64,000 nucleotides of DNA from Microbacterium paraoxydans (GTDB lineage: Bacteria > Actinomycetota > Actinomycetes > Actinomycetales > Microbacteriaceae): positions 113,761 to 177,760 of the forward strand of contig NZ_CP064874.1 of NCBI RefSeq assembly GCF_019056515.1. The letters are read 5' to 3'. The notes beneath the pieces were generated by a model. The model worked only from the letters and a program-made list of their open reading frames with translations. It was not told the DNA's origin and made no database searches. The position numbers and the translations under genes are program-made. This document shows positions 16,208-24,745 of this stretch, piece after piece (position 1 is the stretch's first letter; every line of letters begins with the position of its first letter).

Positions 16208-17836
16208 ATGGACGAGCTGAACTACCGACCCAAGCCGTGGACGCCGAAGGACGTGCCCACGATCTGGGTCGACCAGACCACCGGGCAAGGCGTCACCGAC
16301 GCCGGCACGCCCGTTCGCCCCGTCATCGGCGAGCGCCGCAAGAACCCCAACCTGACGGACCTGCTCGACACGGCTGCCTCGTACGGCGCTAACCGCATCA
16401 TGCTGACCGGGAAGCGCCCCGAGCCTGCGCCTGGCGTGCGGCACTGGCTGTACGTCCAGACCCCGAACTGGAAGCCCGGAGCCCACTGGGTCAACAACGG
16501 CCCGCCCACCGGTCGGTTCGAGCACGCGGTCACCGGCTTCAAGATCGAAGTCCGCACCGCGGAGGAGTGGTTCGGCGACGGGCCGCTGACCCCTGCCCAG
16601 GCTCGTCTGGCCTGGAACGTCACCGCGTCGATCATTCGCCACGCCGACGAGAACGCGCGCCTGTTCAACAGCCCTGCCGCCACCGGAACGAACCTGTGGG
16701 CGCTGTCGCTGCCGAAGAACATCAACCCCGTGCCGGTCGAAGACGACATCGCCCAGGAGATCCACTTCACCTCGGGCCTGCACCACTACGACCACCTGGT
16801 CGCGGGGGAGTCGTTCGCCAAGCACGAGGACTGCGTCCCGCTGATCGACCCGGCCAAGACGAAGAAGATCAGCGAGTTCGCCTACGTCGACGGCCGGTTC
16901 ATGTTCGCCGGCGTCGGGCGCGAGCTCGGTATCGGCCCCGCGATCCGGCTGAACCAGGCCGCCGCGTACGAGCTGCTCGAGCAAGACCCCTACGCGCGCG
17001 CCCGCTTCCACGTGCGGTTCCGCGTCCCTCAGGGCTGGAACCACGTTGGCCTGCTCGGTGTGAAGCACCTGGACGTTCGCGAAGGCTGGTTCTATCCGAA
17101 CCGGCCCGGAGCGGTGCACGACACCTGGGCCGACGGCAGCGAGATCCACGTCGCCCTCAAGCACGGGTGGGAGATCCGCCCTCACGAGGCCGTGGTGTTC
17201 CGCAAGGCCAAGCCTCTAGACACCTTCACCGAGCGCATGACGCGCGCCCGCGAGCGAGTCCAGCTGCAGGACGAGATGCACCCGGACCTGCGCCGCGCTG
17301 TGCTCGCCGCGCTGCGGAACATCATGCTGCACTCGATCGGTGCATTCGCCGCCGCGGGCCGCGACGAGACCCGCGTCGCCGCGTCGCCCGATGACGTCCC
17401 GCCCGAGTACAGGGCCAAGATGCTGCGACAGGGCAACCTCTGGATCTATCGCATCCCGTCGCGCCCGAACGACCGCACCCGAAGCTTCTACCACCCGGAG
17501 CTCGCCGCCCAGGTCTGGGGTCGCGCACGCGCTCGCGTCCTCCACGGCCCCAGCTCCCTCGGCGGCTACACCTCCGGTGCTCTCACGGTCGACCCCTCGA
17601 CGCTCATCGGCATCCAGGGTGATGCGATCTACACGACCAAGCTGCCGGCGTGGTCCCTGCCGGACCGGTTCATCGGCGGCGGCGACGACGGCAAGACCGG
17701 GCGCCTGCGCCTGCAGGGCTACCTCAACGGATCCTTCATCACGCCGGAGACGCTGCGGCAGCGTGACGCGCTGAAAGCACGTGCCGAGCGGGCCGGCATC
17801 GCCAAGGCGCTCGAGCAGGCAGAGGAGAAGGGCTGA
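16208..17836 (+). CDS. Divergent family B DNA polymerase-like protein (candidate plasmid replication protein)
   Basis: 542 residues, no annotated family recognised directly. The order of features matches the polymerase half of family B, especially protein-primed, DNA polymerases. A motif A-like YVDGRFMFAGVGRELGIGPA lies at 226-245; an RFHVRFRVP...WNHVGLL strand pair and GSEIHVALKHGWEI at 266-323. A motif B-like RNIMLHSIGAF is at 370-380, YHPELAAQVWGRARARVL at 428-445 and a motif C-like GIQGDAIYTT at 468-477. Asp228 and Asp472 would be metal ligands, but the second Asp of the usual DTDS is absent. No 3'-5' exonuclease motifs are seen in the N-terminal 200 residues. It overlaps a basic HTH protein gene by one base. 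It could be an active replicase, a degenerate one, or a misread resemblance. Confidence 0.45.
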   Translation: MDELNYRPKPWTPKDVPTIWVDQTTGQGVTDAGTPVRPVIGERRKNPNLTDLLDTAASYGANRIMLTGKRPEPAPGVRHWLYVQTPNWKPGAHWVNNGPPTGRFEHAVTGFKIEVRTAEEWFGDGPLTPAQARLAWNVTASIIRHADENARLFNSPAATGTNLWALSLPKNINPVPVEDDIAQEIHFTSGLHHYDHLVAGESFAKHEDCVPLIDPAKTKKISEFAYVDGRFMFAGVGRELGIGPAIRLNQAAAYELLEQDPYARARFHVRFRVPQGWNHVGLLGVKHLDVREGWFYPNRPGAVHDTWADGSEIHVALKHGWEIRPHEAVVFRKAKPLDTFTERMTRARERVQLQDEMHPDLRRAVLAALRNIMLHSIGAFAAAGRDETRVAASPDDVPPEYRAKMLRQGNLWIYRIPSRPNDRTRSFYHPELAAQVWGRARARVLHGPSSLGGYTSGALTVDPSTLIGIQGDAIYTTKLPAWSLPDRFIGGGDDGKTGRLRLQGYLNGSFITPETLRQRDALKARAERAGIAKALEQAEEKG

Positions 17837-18660
17837 TGGCTGACCAGCAGCGCACCGCCCAAGACCTCATCCGCGATCTGCGGCGCAAGGGCATCAGCAC
17901 GGCCGAGATCGCCGAGGAGCTGCACCGCTCGCCTCGAATGGTCCGCAAGATCCTCAACGGCGAAACCAGCGGCGCCCTCTACCGCCAGGCGCTCCAGGAG
18001 CTCGCTGACACCGGACGCCTCACCCACGTCCCGCCGCGGCGCCGGCGCAAGGACGGCTCGATCGCCCCCGTGCGAGGCAAGGCCGGCGCCAAGCCCGTCA
18101 TCCCCGAAGACCTCAGCGGCACCTACGTTGAGGGTCGCCAGGGTGGTCGGCTGCGCGTCGACGTGGCATACGCCACCGGGGGCGACCGGTACATCGAGAT
18201 GCGCATCCCCAAGGGCCGCACCGCGAAGGGCCGCGAGCAGGCGAACGCCGAACTGATCAAGCAGGTCCGCAACGCCGCCAAGGGCCAGTCCCACGACAAG
18301 CAGAAGCAGATCACCGCCCACCTGACCTTCTCCAACGGCCGCGTGATGGAGGTCAACTCGTACAACGCCTCGACGATGCTCAAGCGCATCCACGAGAACG
18401 GCGGCGACGCCCTCGGCTGGTTCCGCGAAGAGTCGAAGAACCGATACGTGAACCTCGACACCAGCCGCGACACCATCACCGGCGTCACCCTCAACGTCGT
18501 CAGCACGGCCAAGACGACCGAGTACCAGAGGCAGGCCGAGCGCGGCCGCACTCGCCGCCCCCGCTCGCTGTCGCCGGCGGAGCTCATCAGCATGGAAGAG
18601 AAGCGGCGCATCGAGGAGCGCCGCGCTCGCCGCCGTGGAAACCGAGGAGGTGGTCAGTGA
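17836..18660 (+). CDS. Basic HTH protein, partner of the polymerase-like protein
   Basis: 274 residues, start overlapping the previous stop (TGATG). An N-terminal HTH (ISTAEIAEELHRSPRMVRKIL, residues 20-40), a basic linker (PPRRRRKDG), a central beta-rich region with VDVAYATGGDRYIEMRIPKG, and an Arg-rich C-terminus (EEKRRIEERRARRRGNRGG). A DNA-binding protein co-translated with a replicase-like protein could be an origin-binding or terminal protein. The sequence gives no direct proof. Confidence 0.5.
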   Translation: MADQQRTAQDLIRDLRRKGISTAEIAEELHRSPRMVRKILNGETSGALYRQALQELADTGRLTHVPPRRRRKDGSIAPVRGKAGAKPVIPEDLSGTYVEGRQGGRLRVDVAYATGGDRYIEMRIPKGRTAKGREQANAELIKQVRNAAKGQSHDKQKQITAHLTFSNGRVMEVNSYNASTMLKRIHENGGDALGWFREESKNRYVNLDTSRDTITGVTLNVVSTAKTTEYQRQAERGRTRRPRSLSPAELISMEEKRRIEERRARRRGNRGGGQ

Positions 18661-19058
18661 CCATGGCCGCCCCGAAGAAGCCCACAGCTGCAGCGAAGCC
18701 CCGCGCACGCAAGGCCGCGCCCCCCGCTGAGGAAGTCACCAGCGACGTCGACCAGGCAGCGACGTCCGAAGCACCCGCACGCGCACCTCGCGCAAGCCAG
18801 AAGCCGGCAGCGGCGAGCGCGACGCCTCCTGAGTCGGCCGAGGCGGAGACGCCACCGCCGGCGAAGAAGAAGCGGGGGCCCTACAACGTCGTCTACGTCC
18901 AGAAGAAGCCCGTCTCGATCCGTCTCCCCGACGACGCGCTTGAACTGATGGACTGGGCCAAGCAGGATGCAGCCAGCCGCGGCGACCGCCTCACCAAGGA
19001 CGAGATCGTCACCGTTGCGCTTCGCGCCTACTGGGGCCGCAAACGGCGCCGCGGGTAA
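18657..19058 (+). CDS. Ribbon-helix-helix DNA-binding protein
   Basis: 133 residues, GTG start overlapping the previous stop. The first 75 residues are Ala/Pro/Lys-rich and disordered (AT-hook-like basic patches). The C-terminal 55 form a ribbon-helix-helix fold: KPVSIRLPDDALELMDWAKQ, then RGDRLTKDEIVTVALRAYWG and a basic tail. Such proteins act in plasmid partition or copy control. A truncated paralogue occurs at 20884. Confidence 0.65.
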   Translation: MTMAAPKKPTAAAKPRARKAAPPAEEVTSDVDQAATSEAPARAPRASQKPAAASATPPESAEAETPPPAKKKRGPYNVVYVQKKPVSIRLPDDALELMDWAKQDAASRGDRLTKDEIVTVALRAYWGRKRRRG

Positions 19059-19093
19059 TGACCGTCTCCTGAGCTGCTGGCAGGGAAGTCGAG

Positions 19094-19519
19094 ATGAGTG
19101 AAACTAACGGGCCGGCCGAGTTGCCGGTCTACTCGATCGCCGAGGCATTCGTGAAGCGATCCGGAATGTATATCGGGCAGCCCGTCACGTTCGAGCGAGT
19201 GCACACGTTCCTGCTCGGTTTCGAAACGGCGATGTTGTACGTTCGCGACGAGCTCGCGCGCGATCGCAATGCGTTTCAGCCCGTGGGCGTGCTCGGTCAG
19301 TTCCGGGAGCAGCTGCGATCCGAGGGGCGGCTCAGGTGGGACTCCTGGTCCCTGACGATCGTGGCGGAAGCGATCGGCTGGACTGGCGACGAGCCTCCGG
19401 CGATCGACGATCTGACCGAAGAGCAGCACCTCGAGGCAGTCCGGGACCTTCTCCCGTTGCTCGAGAAGGTCTTTGCCCTCCCCGCGGAGCTTGTCACCTC
19501 GCTCCGTGACTCCGCCTGA
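19094..19519 (+). CDS. Hypothetical protein
   Basis: 141 residues with a ribosome site (GGGAAGTCGAG) before the ATG. Notable is RSGMYIGQPVTFERVHTFL near the N-terminus, a pattern shared with small conserved proteins of unknown role. Predominantly helical, acidic C-terminus, no membrane segment. From 19520 to 19787 I see no convincing gene. Confidence 0.55.
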   Translation: MSETNGPAELPVYSIAEAFVKRSGMYIGQPVTFERVHTFLLGFETAMLYVRDELARDRNAFQPVGVLGQFREQLRSEGRLRWDSWSLTIVAEAIGWTGDEPPAIDDLTEEQHLEAVRDLLPLLEKVFALPAELVTSLRDSA

Positions 19520-19787
19520 GAAGGGTAGGCACCCCACCGCTGTCGGTGTGTCGTCCCGCCCATCGAGTTCGAGAACGCGTTCTATGCTGTGCGGCGATGA
19601 TCAACCTGACCGCCACCGTCCCGCTTGGACCGCTGACAGAACTTGTCGGACGATCCCTCTCGGCGACTGGGAGATGGGTCAACTCATCCGGTAGCGCCTA
19701 CCTGTCATATCCATCACTCAGAGGATCCTGACCCGGACGAACGATCGCAGTCGCTCGAGGGCAAAGGACCCGTGCGGATGTCGCGCG

Positions 19788-20868
19788 TCACACCTCGACC
19801 TCGAACGGCAACTTTCGCAGTGTCGTCGCGGAAATCCCGGTGCTCTTGTACATCCGGGCGTGGGCGTACTGGATCTCCGGCAGCAGATCGATGCGGCCGA
19901 TCGCCTCCAGCATGATCTCGTCGGCCTGACCGGTGAGATGACGCAGTTCGGGGATCGCGTACCCGCCCACGTACTTCCCGGAGTTGAGATCCCAGGAGCG
20001 CACGGCCGGCAGCGCCTCCTCGATCCTCTCGCCGAGCTCCACCAGAGCATCGAACGTGTCCTGCCCGTAAGCGTGCGGGGAGAATGGGATCTGCGACATC
20101 GTGCCCTTGGTGACGTTGAAGCAGTCGCCCGTGAACGTCCACCACAGGAACGCCAGCCGCGACGCCGCGATCGCGCTGGCCGCGAGCTGGTCCTTCCGGT
20201 TCTGAACGAACAGCTTCCCCTCGTTGAGGGGCACCGTGGCGTGCGTGGTCTTGTCGTAGGTGACCGGCGGCACCGTGTACGTGCTCAGGAAGTACGTGGC
20301 GGTCTTCTTGAAACCGACGGAGTAGTCGCTCACACGGACAAGCGGCGTCGAGGAGATCGTGCCCTTCGCAAGCAGCGTGTCGATCAGCTCGAACATCGCG
20401 TCGCTGCTGGCGCGCATCCAGTTCGGGGTCCGCGAGCCGGCGGGCCGAAGCGAATACCGCAGTGTCGCCATCAGATGCGGACGGAACGCCTCGATCCAGC
20501 TGTGGGTGAGCGTCGTGTGCAGCTCGGAGACGCTGCCATACCCGGCGGCGGTGATGATCGTGCTGCGCACCTTCACCTGGAACAGGGCAGCCGGGCGTTC
20601 CTGGAAGGTGCTCACCCAGATCGCATCGAACCGCCGCTCGTAGAACTTCCGCAGTGACTCGTCGCGATCGGCGAACTGGCTGCGGATGGGAACGATCAGG
20701 CTGAGCCGGCCATCCGGGCGCGTGATCTGCGCCGAGCGCTCGCAGCAGGAGGCGTAGATGTCGTCGACGTTGTCTGTCTCGAAGCCGGTGATGCGGTAGC
20801 TGAGCTCGCGCCGGTTGACGTAGGGTGGGTTGCCGATGACGACGTCGAAGCCGCCCTGATTGGGGTGT
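19788..20868 (-). pseudogene. Adenine-specific DNA methyltransferase (class I R-M type), N-terminus missing
   Basis: The 3' two-thirds of an Eco57I/BREX-type N6-adenine methylase. It includes FDVVIGNPPYVNRRELSY with the catalytic NPPY, RLSLIVPIRSQFADRDESLR, NVTKGTMSQIPFSPHAYGQD and ARMYKSTGISATTLRKLPF at the end (target-recognition part). The AdoMet-binding FxGxG region is absent: similarity stops at about 20868, where the DNA becomes a ribbon-helix-helix gene fragment. It cannot methylate as it stands. It is the relic of a restriction-modification system. Confidence 0.75.
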
Positions 20869-20883
20869 GACACGTCGCCCCGC

Positions 20884-21084
20884 ACCGGCAAGAAGCGCGG
20901 CCCGTACAATGTCCAGCGCATCGAAAAACACCCCGCGACCTTCCGACTACCTCCGGACGTCTTCGAGTACATCAACCAGGCACGCGACGAAGCCGCGGCC
21001 CGTGGTGATCGCCTCACCAAAGACGAAGCGATCACCATGGCAGTCCGCGCGTTCTGGGGCGGCAAGCGCCAGCGCCGCCGCTGA
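20884..21084 (+). pseudogene. C-terminal fragment of a second ribbon-helix-helix protein
   Basis: From KKRGPYNVQRIEKHPATFRL to the end the product is a paralogue of the last 65 residues of the 18657 protein (KKRGPYNV, RGDRLTKDEA and FWGGKRQRRR match closely). The disordered first half is missing and replaced by methyltransferase DNA. A TTG at 20860 could restart translation and give a 74-residue protein containing the whole DNA-binding fold, so it may still act as a small repressor. Confidence 0.6.
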
Positions 21085-21203
21085 TCACCACACCGACATA
21101 ACCGACGAAAAGAACTCTGGAGGCATCTGATGAGCCGTCGATCTATGCTCGAGCAGGAAACCGATCCGCTACACCCCGCGCGGATGCTACCGCGCACCTG
21201 AGA

Positions 21204-21530
21204 CGAACGCGCGGTCCTTCACCGAGGATGGCTACATCTCGACATGATCAACCGAGGCAGCGAGAAGATTTCGTGCGAAGAGGTGGAGGACCTCGTCTAC
21301 CGCTATGACAGCTTCGATCTAGCGGCCGCCGTCGCGATGCTCGACCCCGTGTTCAGCGAGCGGGTATGCGTCTACGTGAGTCTCAAGGAGGGCGGCCCGC
21401 TCGGGCTCGAACGGATCCGCGCCGCCATGGAGTCCGCCGGGGTGGCTAAGCATAAGCACCCCGAGCGGCTGATCGCCGTCGACGACATGCCCCTCACCAA
21501 GGTAGGCAAGATTGACAAGAGGGAGCGGAG
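21204..21530 (+). pseudogene. C-terminal fragment of an aryl-AMP ligase (DhbE/EntE-like)
   Basis: From 21244 the frame reads MINRGSEKISCEEVEDLVYRY, AAVAMLDPVFSERVCVYVSL, GVAKHKHPERLIAVDDMPLT and KVGKIDKRE, the C-terminal lid domain of 2,3-dihydroxybenzoate-AMP ligase-type enzymes with its catalytic Lys. Just upstream NARSFTEDGYIST is in another frame with the piece between missing. Only about 110 of 540 residues survive. Between 21085 and 21204 I see only a 23-codon scrap. Confidence 0.7.
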
Positions 21531-21571
21531 AGGGCTTTGCCCGCCGCGACAGCGCCTAATGGGGCAGACGC

Positions 21572-22126
21572 TCAGCGCCCGCGCCGCCACGCGAGCCAGT
21601 GGCGGATGCTCTCCTCGAGCGCGTGCAATAGAGGCAACATCACCCAGATGACGCACGCGACGGTCAGTGGCGTCGTACATAGGATCTGGAGGTACGGCGG
21701 CAGGCCGGTCAGGAGCGGAGCGATGAAGTAGGCGTTGAACATGGCAGGCGGTACCAGCGCGATCCACACTAAAATCGCCGTCCACCACCGCGGGCGCGCG
21801 GGACCGGCCGTCGGGATTGCACCGGTGAGGGCGTCCGGAGTCAGTGGACGGGCCTGCCCGATCGTGAGCGGCACGGCCTGTTGCAGGTGCGCCTGCCGCT
21901 CCTTACTGTCCTCCCACCGGATGAGGTCATGGGGGGAAGCGAACGTGATCTCGACGACAACCTGGCGCCGGTGCCGTTCCGAGACTCGGACCTTCGACTC
22001 CCGGTAGCCGGGGAACGACTGGGCCCGGCCGGTGAAACCATGCGCCCACTCGGTGAGATCGTCCAGCCGCCCGGGGACGGCTGTGCGCGCCACCCGAGCC
22101 GTGACCGTGAGGTTATCTGGTTGCAT
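21572..22126 (-). CDS. Antibiotic biosynthesis monooxygenase-domain membrane protein
   Basis: 184 residues. Residues 1-95 form an ABM-like ferredoxin fold (TVTARVARTAVPGRLDDLTEW, SFPGYRESKVRV, VVVEITFASPHDLIRWEDS). Two membrane helices follow (WWTAILVWIALVPPAMFNAYF; LQILCTTPLTVACVIWVML), a common two-domain form. The start has a strong CCGGGAGGACACC ribosome site, the same leader used by the gene units at 40-55 kb, though without the palindrome. Role unknown, perhaps detoxification or redox. It is the only intact gene between 19.5 and 23 kb. Confidence 0.7.
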   Translation of the reverse strand: MQPDNLTVTARVARTAVPGRLDDLTEWAHGFTGRAQSFPGYRESKVRVSERHRRQVVVEITFASPHDLIRWEDSKERQAHLQQAVPLTIGQARPLTPDALTGAIPTAGPARPRWWTAILVWIALVPPAMFNAYFIAPLLTGLPPYLQILCTTPLTVACVIWVMLPLLHALEESIRHWLAWRRGR

Positions 22127-22289
22127 GGTGTCCTCCCGGGGCAGAGGAAGCCCCGTCTCCCAGCGTATTGCGCCGATGACGCGGCACTGAACAGCTTCCG
22201 ACCATCGGGGTCCGGATCAATAGCGCGAAATAGTGCTCTTCCGAGCAGTGGAGTGTCACCGCCACTGCCGCCTCACGCAGGATGGAAAG

Positions 22290-22735
22290 TTGAAAGACCT
22301 GGATCGACGGGGAGGTCATTTGCACGAGGCGTTTCGCTTGCTGCGGGAAGAAAGGCTCAAACGAGGCCGATACCATCGCCGAGCGACGGTGTATCACCCG
22401 GACGTAGAAGAGGTCGACCAGCTCTACGGTGTCCGGCTTCAGCTGGAGTCCTTAGGCGCGCGCCGGACGGTGGACGGATGCTGCGCTCCGAGATCGGCGC
22501 TTCGCGCGAGTACGGGACGCTAATGGATGCGGCGCTGGCAGTCGGTGACATGGGCGCCTGGCTGGTGGCGCACCACGCGTTCCTCCGCTGCTGCGTCGCG
22601 CGTGCAGACATCCCGTTGGGGCGGGTAGTGGACTCCTACCCGGAACGCTGCTTACACATCTATCAGTTGTGGCACCCGCAGTCGTTCGCCATCGCTCATC
22701 GCGAGTACGAGGCCGTCCTCGAGTCGATCGTCAGG
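22290..22735 (+). pseudogene. GntR/FadR-family regulator remnant
   Basis: Two frames carry pieces of one regulator. The first, near 22317-22480, has HEAFRLLREERLKRG and VEEVDQLYGVRLQLESLGAR (linker into the FCD domain). The second, near 22490-22735, has MDAALAVGDMGAWLVAHHAF, then CLHIYQLWHPQSFAIAHREY and EAVLESIV (FCD ligand domain). At least one frameshift and the loss of most of the HTH make it non-functional. Confidence 0.6.
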
Positions 22736-22863
22736 CGTCCGACGCCCAGGGGATCGATCTGTCGCCGCTGGCGACCCACGAGTTCGCCTTCGACGATGCC
22801 GCCGCCGCCTTCGAGCAGTCCCGCGACGCGTCCAGCAGCCTGAAGGTCCTGCTCCGACCGTAG
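22733..22863 (+). pseudogene. C-terminal tail of a zinc-type alcohol dehydrogenase
   Basis: SDAQGIDLSPLATHEFAFDD followed by AAAAFEQSRDASSSLKVLLRP and a stop is the standard end of medium-chain dehydrogenases. It is joined directly to the GntR remnant, so two unrelated genes were fused by deletion. Confidence 0.6.
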
Positions 22864-22981
22864 AGCGCCTGGGCCGTCGGGGCCGTCACAGGGAGCCACG
22901 CGGGCGGCGTGGGGTGGCACGGGCTGCAGTGGCACCGCGGAGACGATCCTCCCGCCTGTCGGGTCGGCATCGGAGCGCGCG

Positions 22982-23806
22982 GTGCAGGAGGAGCGCGCCC
23001 ACGTTGCAAGTAAGCTTTCTGCCGTGCAGAATCGACAGCTCGGGTCGCCGGGCGATCCACCCCAGTATCCGATCGAGTCGGTCGACAACGCGCTGAAGCT
23101 GATCCTGCTGCTGGGTGAGGAGCACGAGCTGCGGCTCACGGACGCCGGTGCCCTCCTCGGGGTGGCGACCTCGACCGCGCACCGACTTCTCGCGATGCTG
23201 GCATGGCGCGGCTTCGTGCGGCAGAACCCGGTGACCAAGGCTTACGGCCCTGGCCCGGCGCTGACGACGGTGGCCTTCTCGGTGCTGCGCAGGATGGATG
23301 TCCCGAGACTGGCGCAGCCGATCCTCGAGGACCTCAGCGCCGCCCTCGGTGAGACCTGCCACCTGGGCACGCTCGAGGGCAACCATGTCCGATTCTTCGC
23401 CGTTGCCGAGCCCGATGTGGCCGTGCGCGTGGTTTCGAGACTGGGCAAGACCCTGCCGGCGCATTGCACCTCGACCGGCAAGGCGCTGCTTGCCGAGCTG
23501 AGCGACGAGCAGCTCTTCCGGCTGTACCCGGACGAGCAGCTCGAGATCGTCACACCGAACTCCATACGTTCCCGAGACGAACTCGTCGCCGAACTGGTTC
23601 GGACACGACTGGACGGTTATGCCGTGAATCGGCAGGAAAGCGAGGACGGCGTGGCGAGCGTCGCGGTCCCGGTCCACGTCTCGTCGGGACTGCGACTGGC
23701 GATCAACGCCTCCGCGCCCGTGCAGCGGTTACCGCCGGGCAAGGTCAAGTCCCTAGCGCGGTCACTGCAGGACGCCGCGATCCGCCTCGCCGAACTGTTG
23801 GGGTGA
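22982..23806 (+). CDS. IclR-family transcriptional regulator
   Basis: 274 residues from GTG at 22982, or 260 from GTG at 23024 (MQNRQLGSPGD); neither has a good ribosome site. The N-terminal winged helix (LRLTDAGALLGVATSTAHRLLAMLAWRGFV split, about residues 50-85) is followed by an IclR effector domain (LPAHCTSTGKALLAELSDEQ, SRDELVAELVRTRLDGYAVN). It precedes the dioxygenase operon, which is read towards it, and is the likeliest controller of that cluster. The palindrome CAGAATCTGATTCTG in the divergent dioxygenase/decarboxylase promoter is a candidate target. Confidence 0.8.
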   Translation: MQEERAHVASKLSAVQNRQLGSPGDPPQYPIESVDNALKLILLLGEEHELRLTDAGALLGVATSTAHRLLAMLAWRGFVRQNPVTKAYGPGPALTTVAFSVLRRMDVPRLAQPILEDLSAALGETCHLGTLEGNHVRFFAVAEPDVAVRVVSRLGKTLPAHCTSTGKALLAELSDEQLFRLYPDEQLEIVTPNSIRSRDELVAELVRTRLDGYAVNRQESEDGVASVAVPVHVSSGLRLAINASAPVQRLPPGKVKSLARSLQDAAIRLAELLG

Positions 23807-23905
23807 ACCGGCCCGGGTCGTCGTAGCGCCCATGGATGCGCTGCGCACGCGAACACGCCGCTGATGAGCGTGGCTGCGGGAGCGACCGACCCGCCGCCGT
23901 GGGCC

Positions 23906-24745
23906 TCAGTGCCCGTTGGCCGGATCGTCCGGGTCGCGGGCGGCTTCTTCGCCTTGATCCAGCCCACTCAGCGTCGCCATATCCTCCGAGCTGAGCGTGA
24001 AATCGAAGACGTCGATGTTCTGCGCGAGATGCTTCTCATCGCCGGCGCGCGGGACGGGAACGATCCCTTCCTCGATGTGCCAGCGCAGTAGGACCTGTGC
24101 GGGCGACTTGTCATACTTCGACGCGATCGCGGTCACCGCGGGATCGGACAGCAGGGCTCCTCCGCGTCCGAGCGGGCTCCACGCCTCGGTCAGGATGCCG
24201 TGAGCGCGCTGGAAGCTGCGCTGTTCGACACGGGCGATGTCGACGCTGAGCTGGATCTGATCGACGTCGGGGACGACACCGGTCGCGTCGACGACGCGCT
24301 GAAGGTGGTGAGACTTGAAGTTGGAGACGCCGATCGCCTTCACTCGTCCCTCTTCGAGCAGTCTCACCAGACCCTTCCACGCTTCGACGTATCGGTCGAG
24401 GGCCGGAACCGGCCAATGGATCAGGAACAGATCGAGGTAGTCGACGCGAAGGGTCTTCAGCGATCGGTCGTACGCGCGCTGCACTCCCTCGACGCTGTGG
24501 TCCTCCTTGTTGAACTTGCTCGTGATGAAGACCTCGTCACGAGGGATGCCCGATGCACGCAGACCGGCACCGACGGCCTCCTCATTCGCGTACTTGTACG
24601 CCGTATCGAACAGGCGGTAACCGTAGCCGACCGCCTTCTCGACCATCGTTGCGCACTCGTCTCCCGTGAGTGGCCACGTGCCCACCCCGATTCGCGGGAT
24701 GCGGTGACCGTGCAGGAGGGGGAGGGTGGTGTCGTCAGCTCTCAT
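23906..24745 (-). CDS. Aldo/keto reductase, candidate cis-dihydrodiol dehydrogenase
   Basis: 279 residues with the AKR tetrad: Asp47 and Tyr52 (FDTAYKY), Lys77 (ITSKF) and His110 (IHWP), plus GVSNFKSHHL and the C-terminal IPVPRAGD-like NADPH site (VPVPRAG). It is the last gene of the dioxygenase operon, overlapping the reductase gene by ATGA. The pathway needs an enzyme oxidising the cis-dihydrodiol made by the dioxygenase, and no intact SDR or other dehydrogenase is encoded in the operon, so this protein is the natural candidate. That assignment is inference from position. Confidence 0.75.
   Translation of the reverse strand: MRADDTTLPLLHGHRIPRIGVGTWPLTGDECATMVEKAVGYGYRLFDTAYKYANEEAVGAGLRASGIPRDEVFITSKFNKEDHSVEGVQRAYDRSLKTLRVDYLDLFLIHWPVPALDRYVEAWKGLVRLLEEGRVKAIGVSNFKSHHLQRVVDATGVVPDVDQIQLSVDIARVEQRSFQRAHGILTEAWSPLGRGGALLSDPAVTAIASKYDKSPAQVLLRWHIEEGIVPVPRAGDEKHLAQNIDVFDFTLSSEDMATLSGLDQGEEAARDPDDPANGH

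Noticed and set aside
19520..19787. Short frames in the gap between the 19519 stop and the methylase remnant
   Set aside because: None has a ribosome site, similarity or length that supports a gene.
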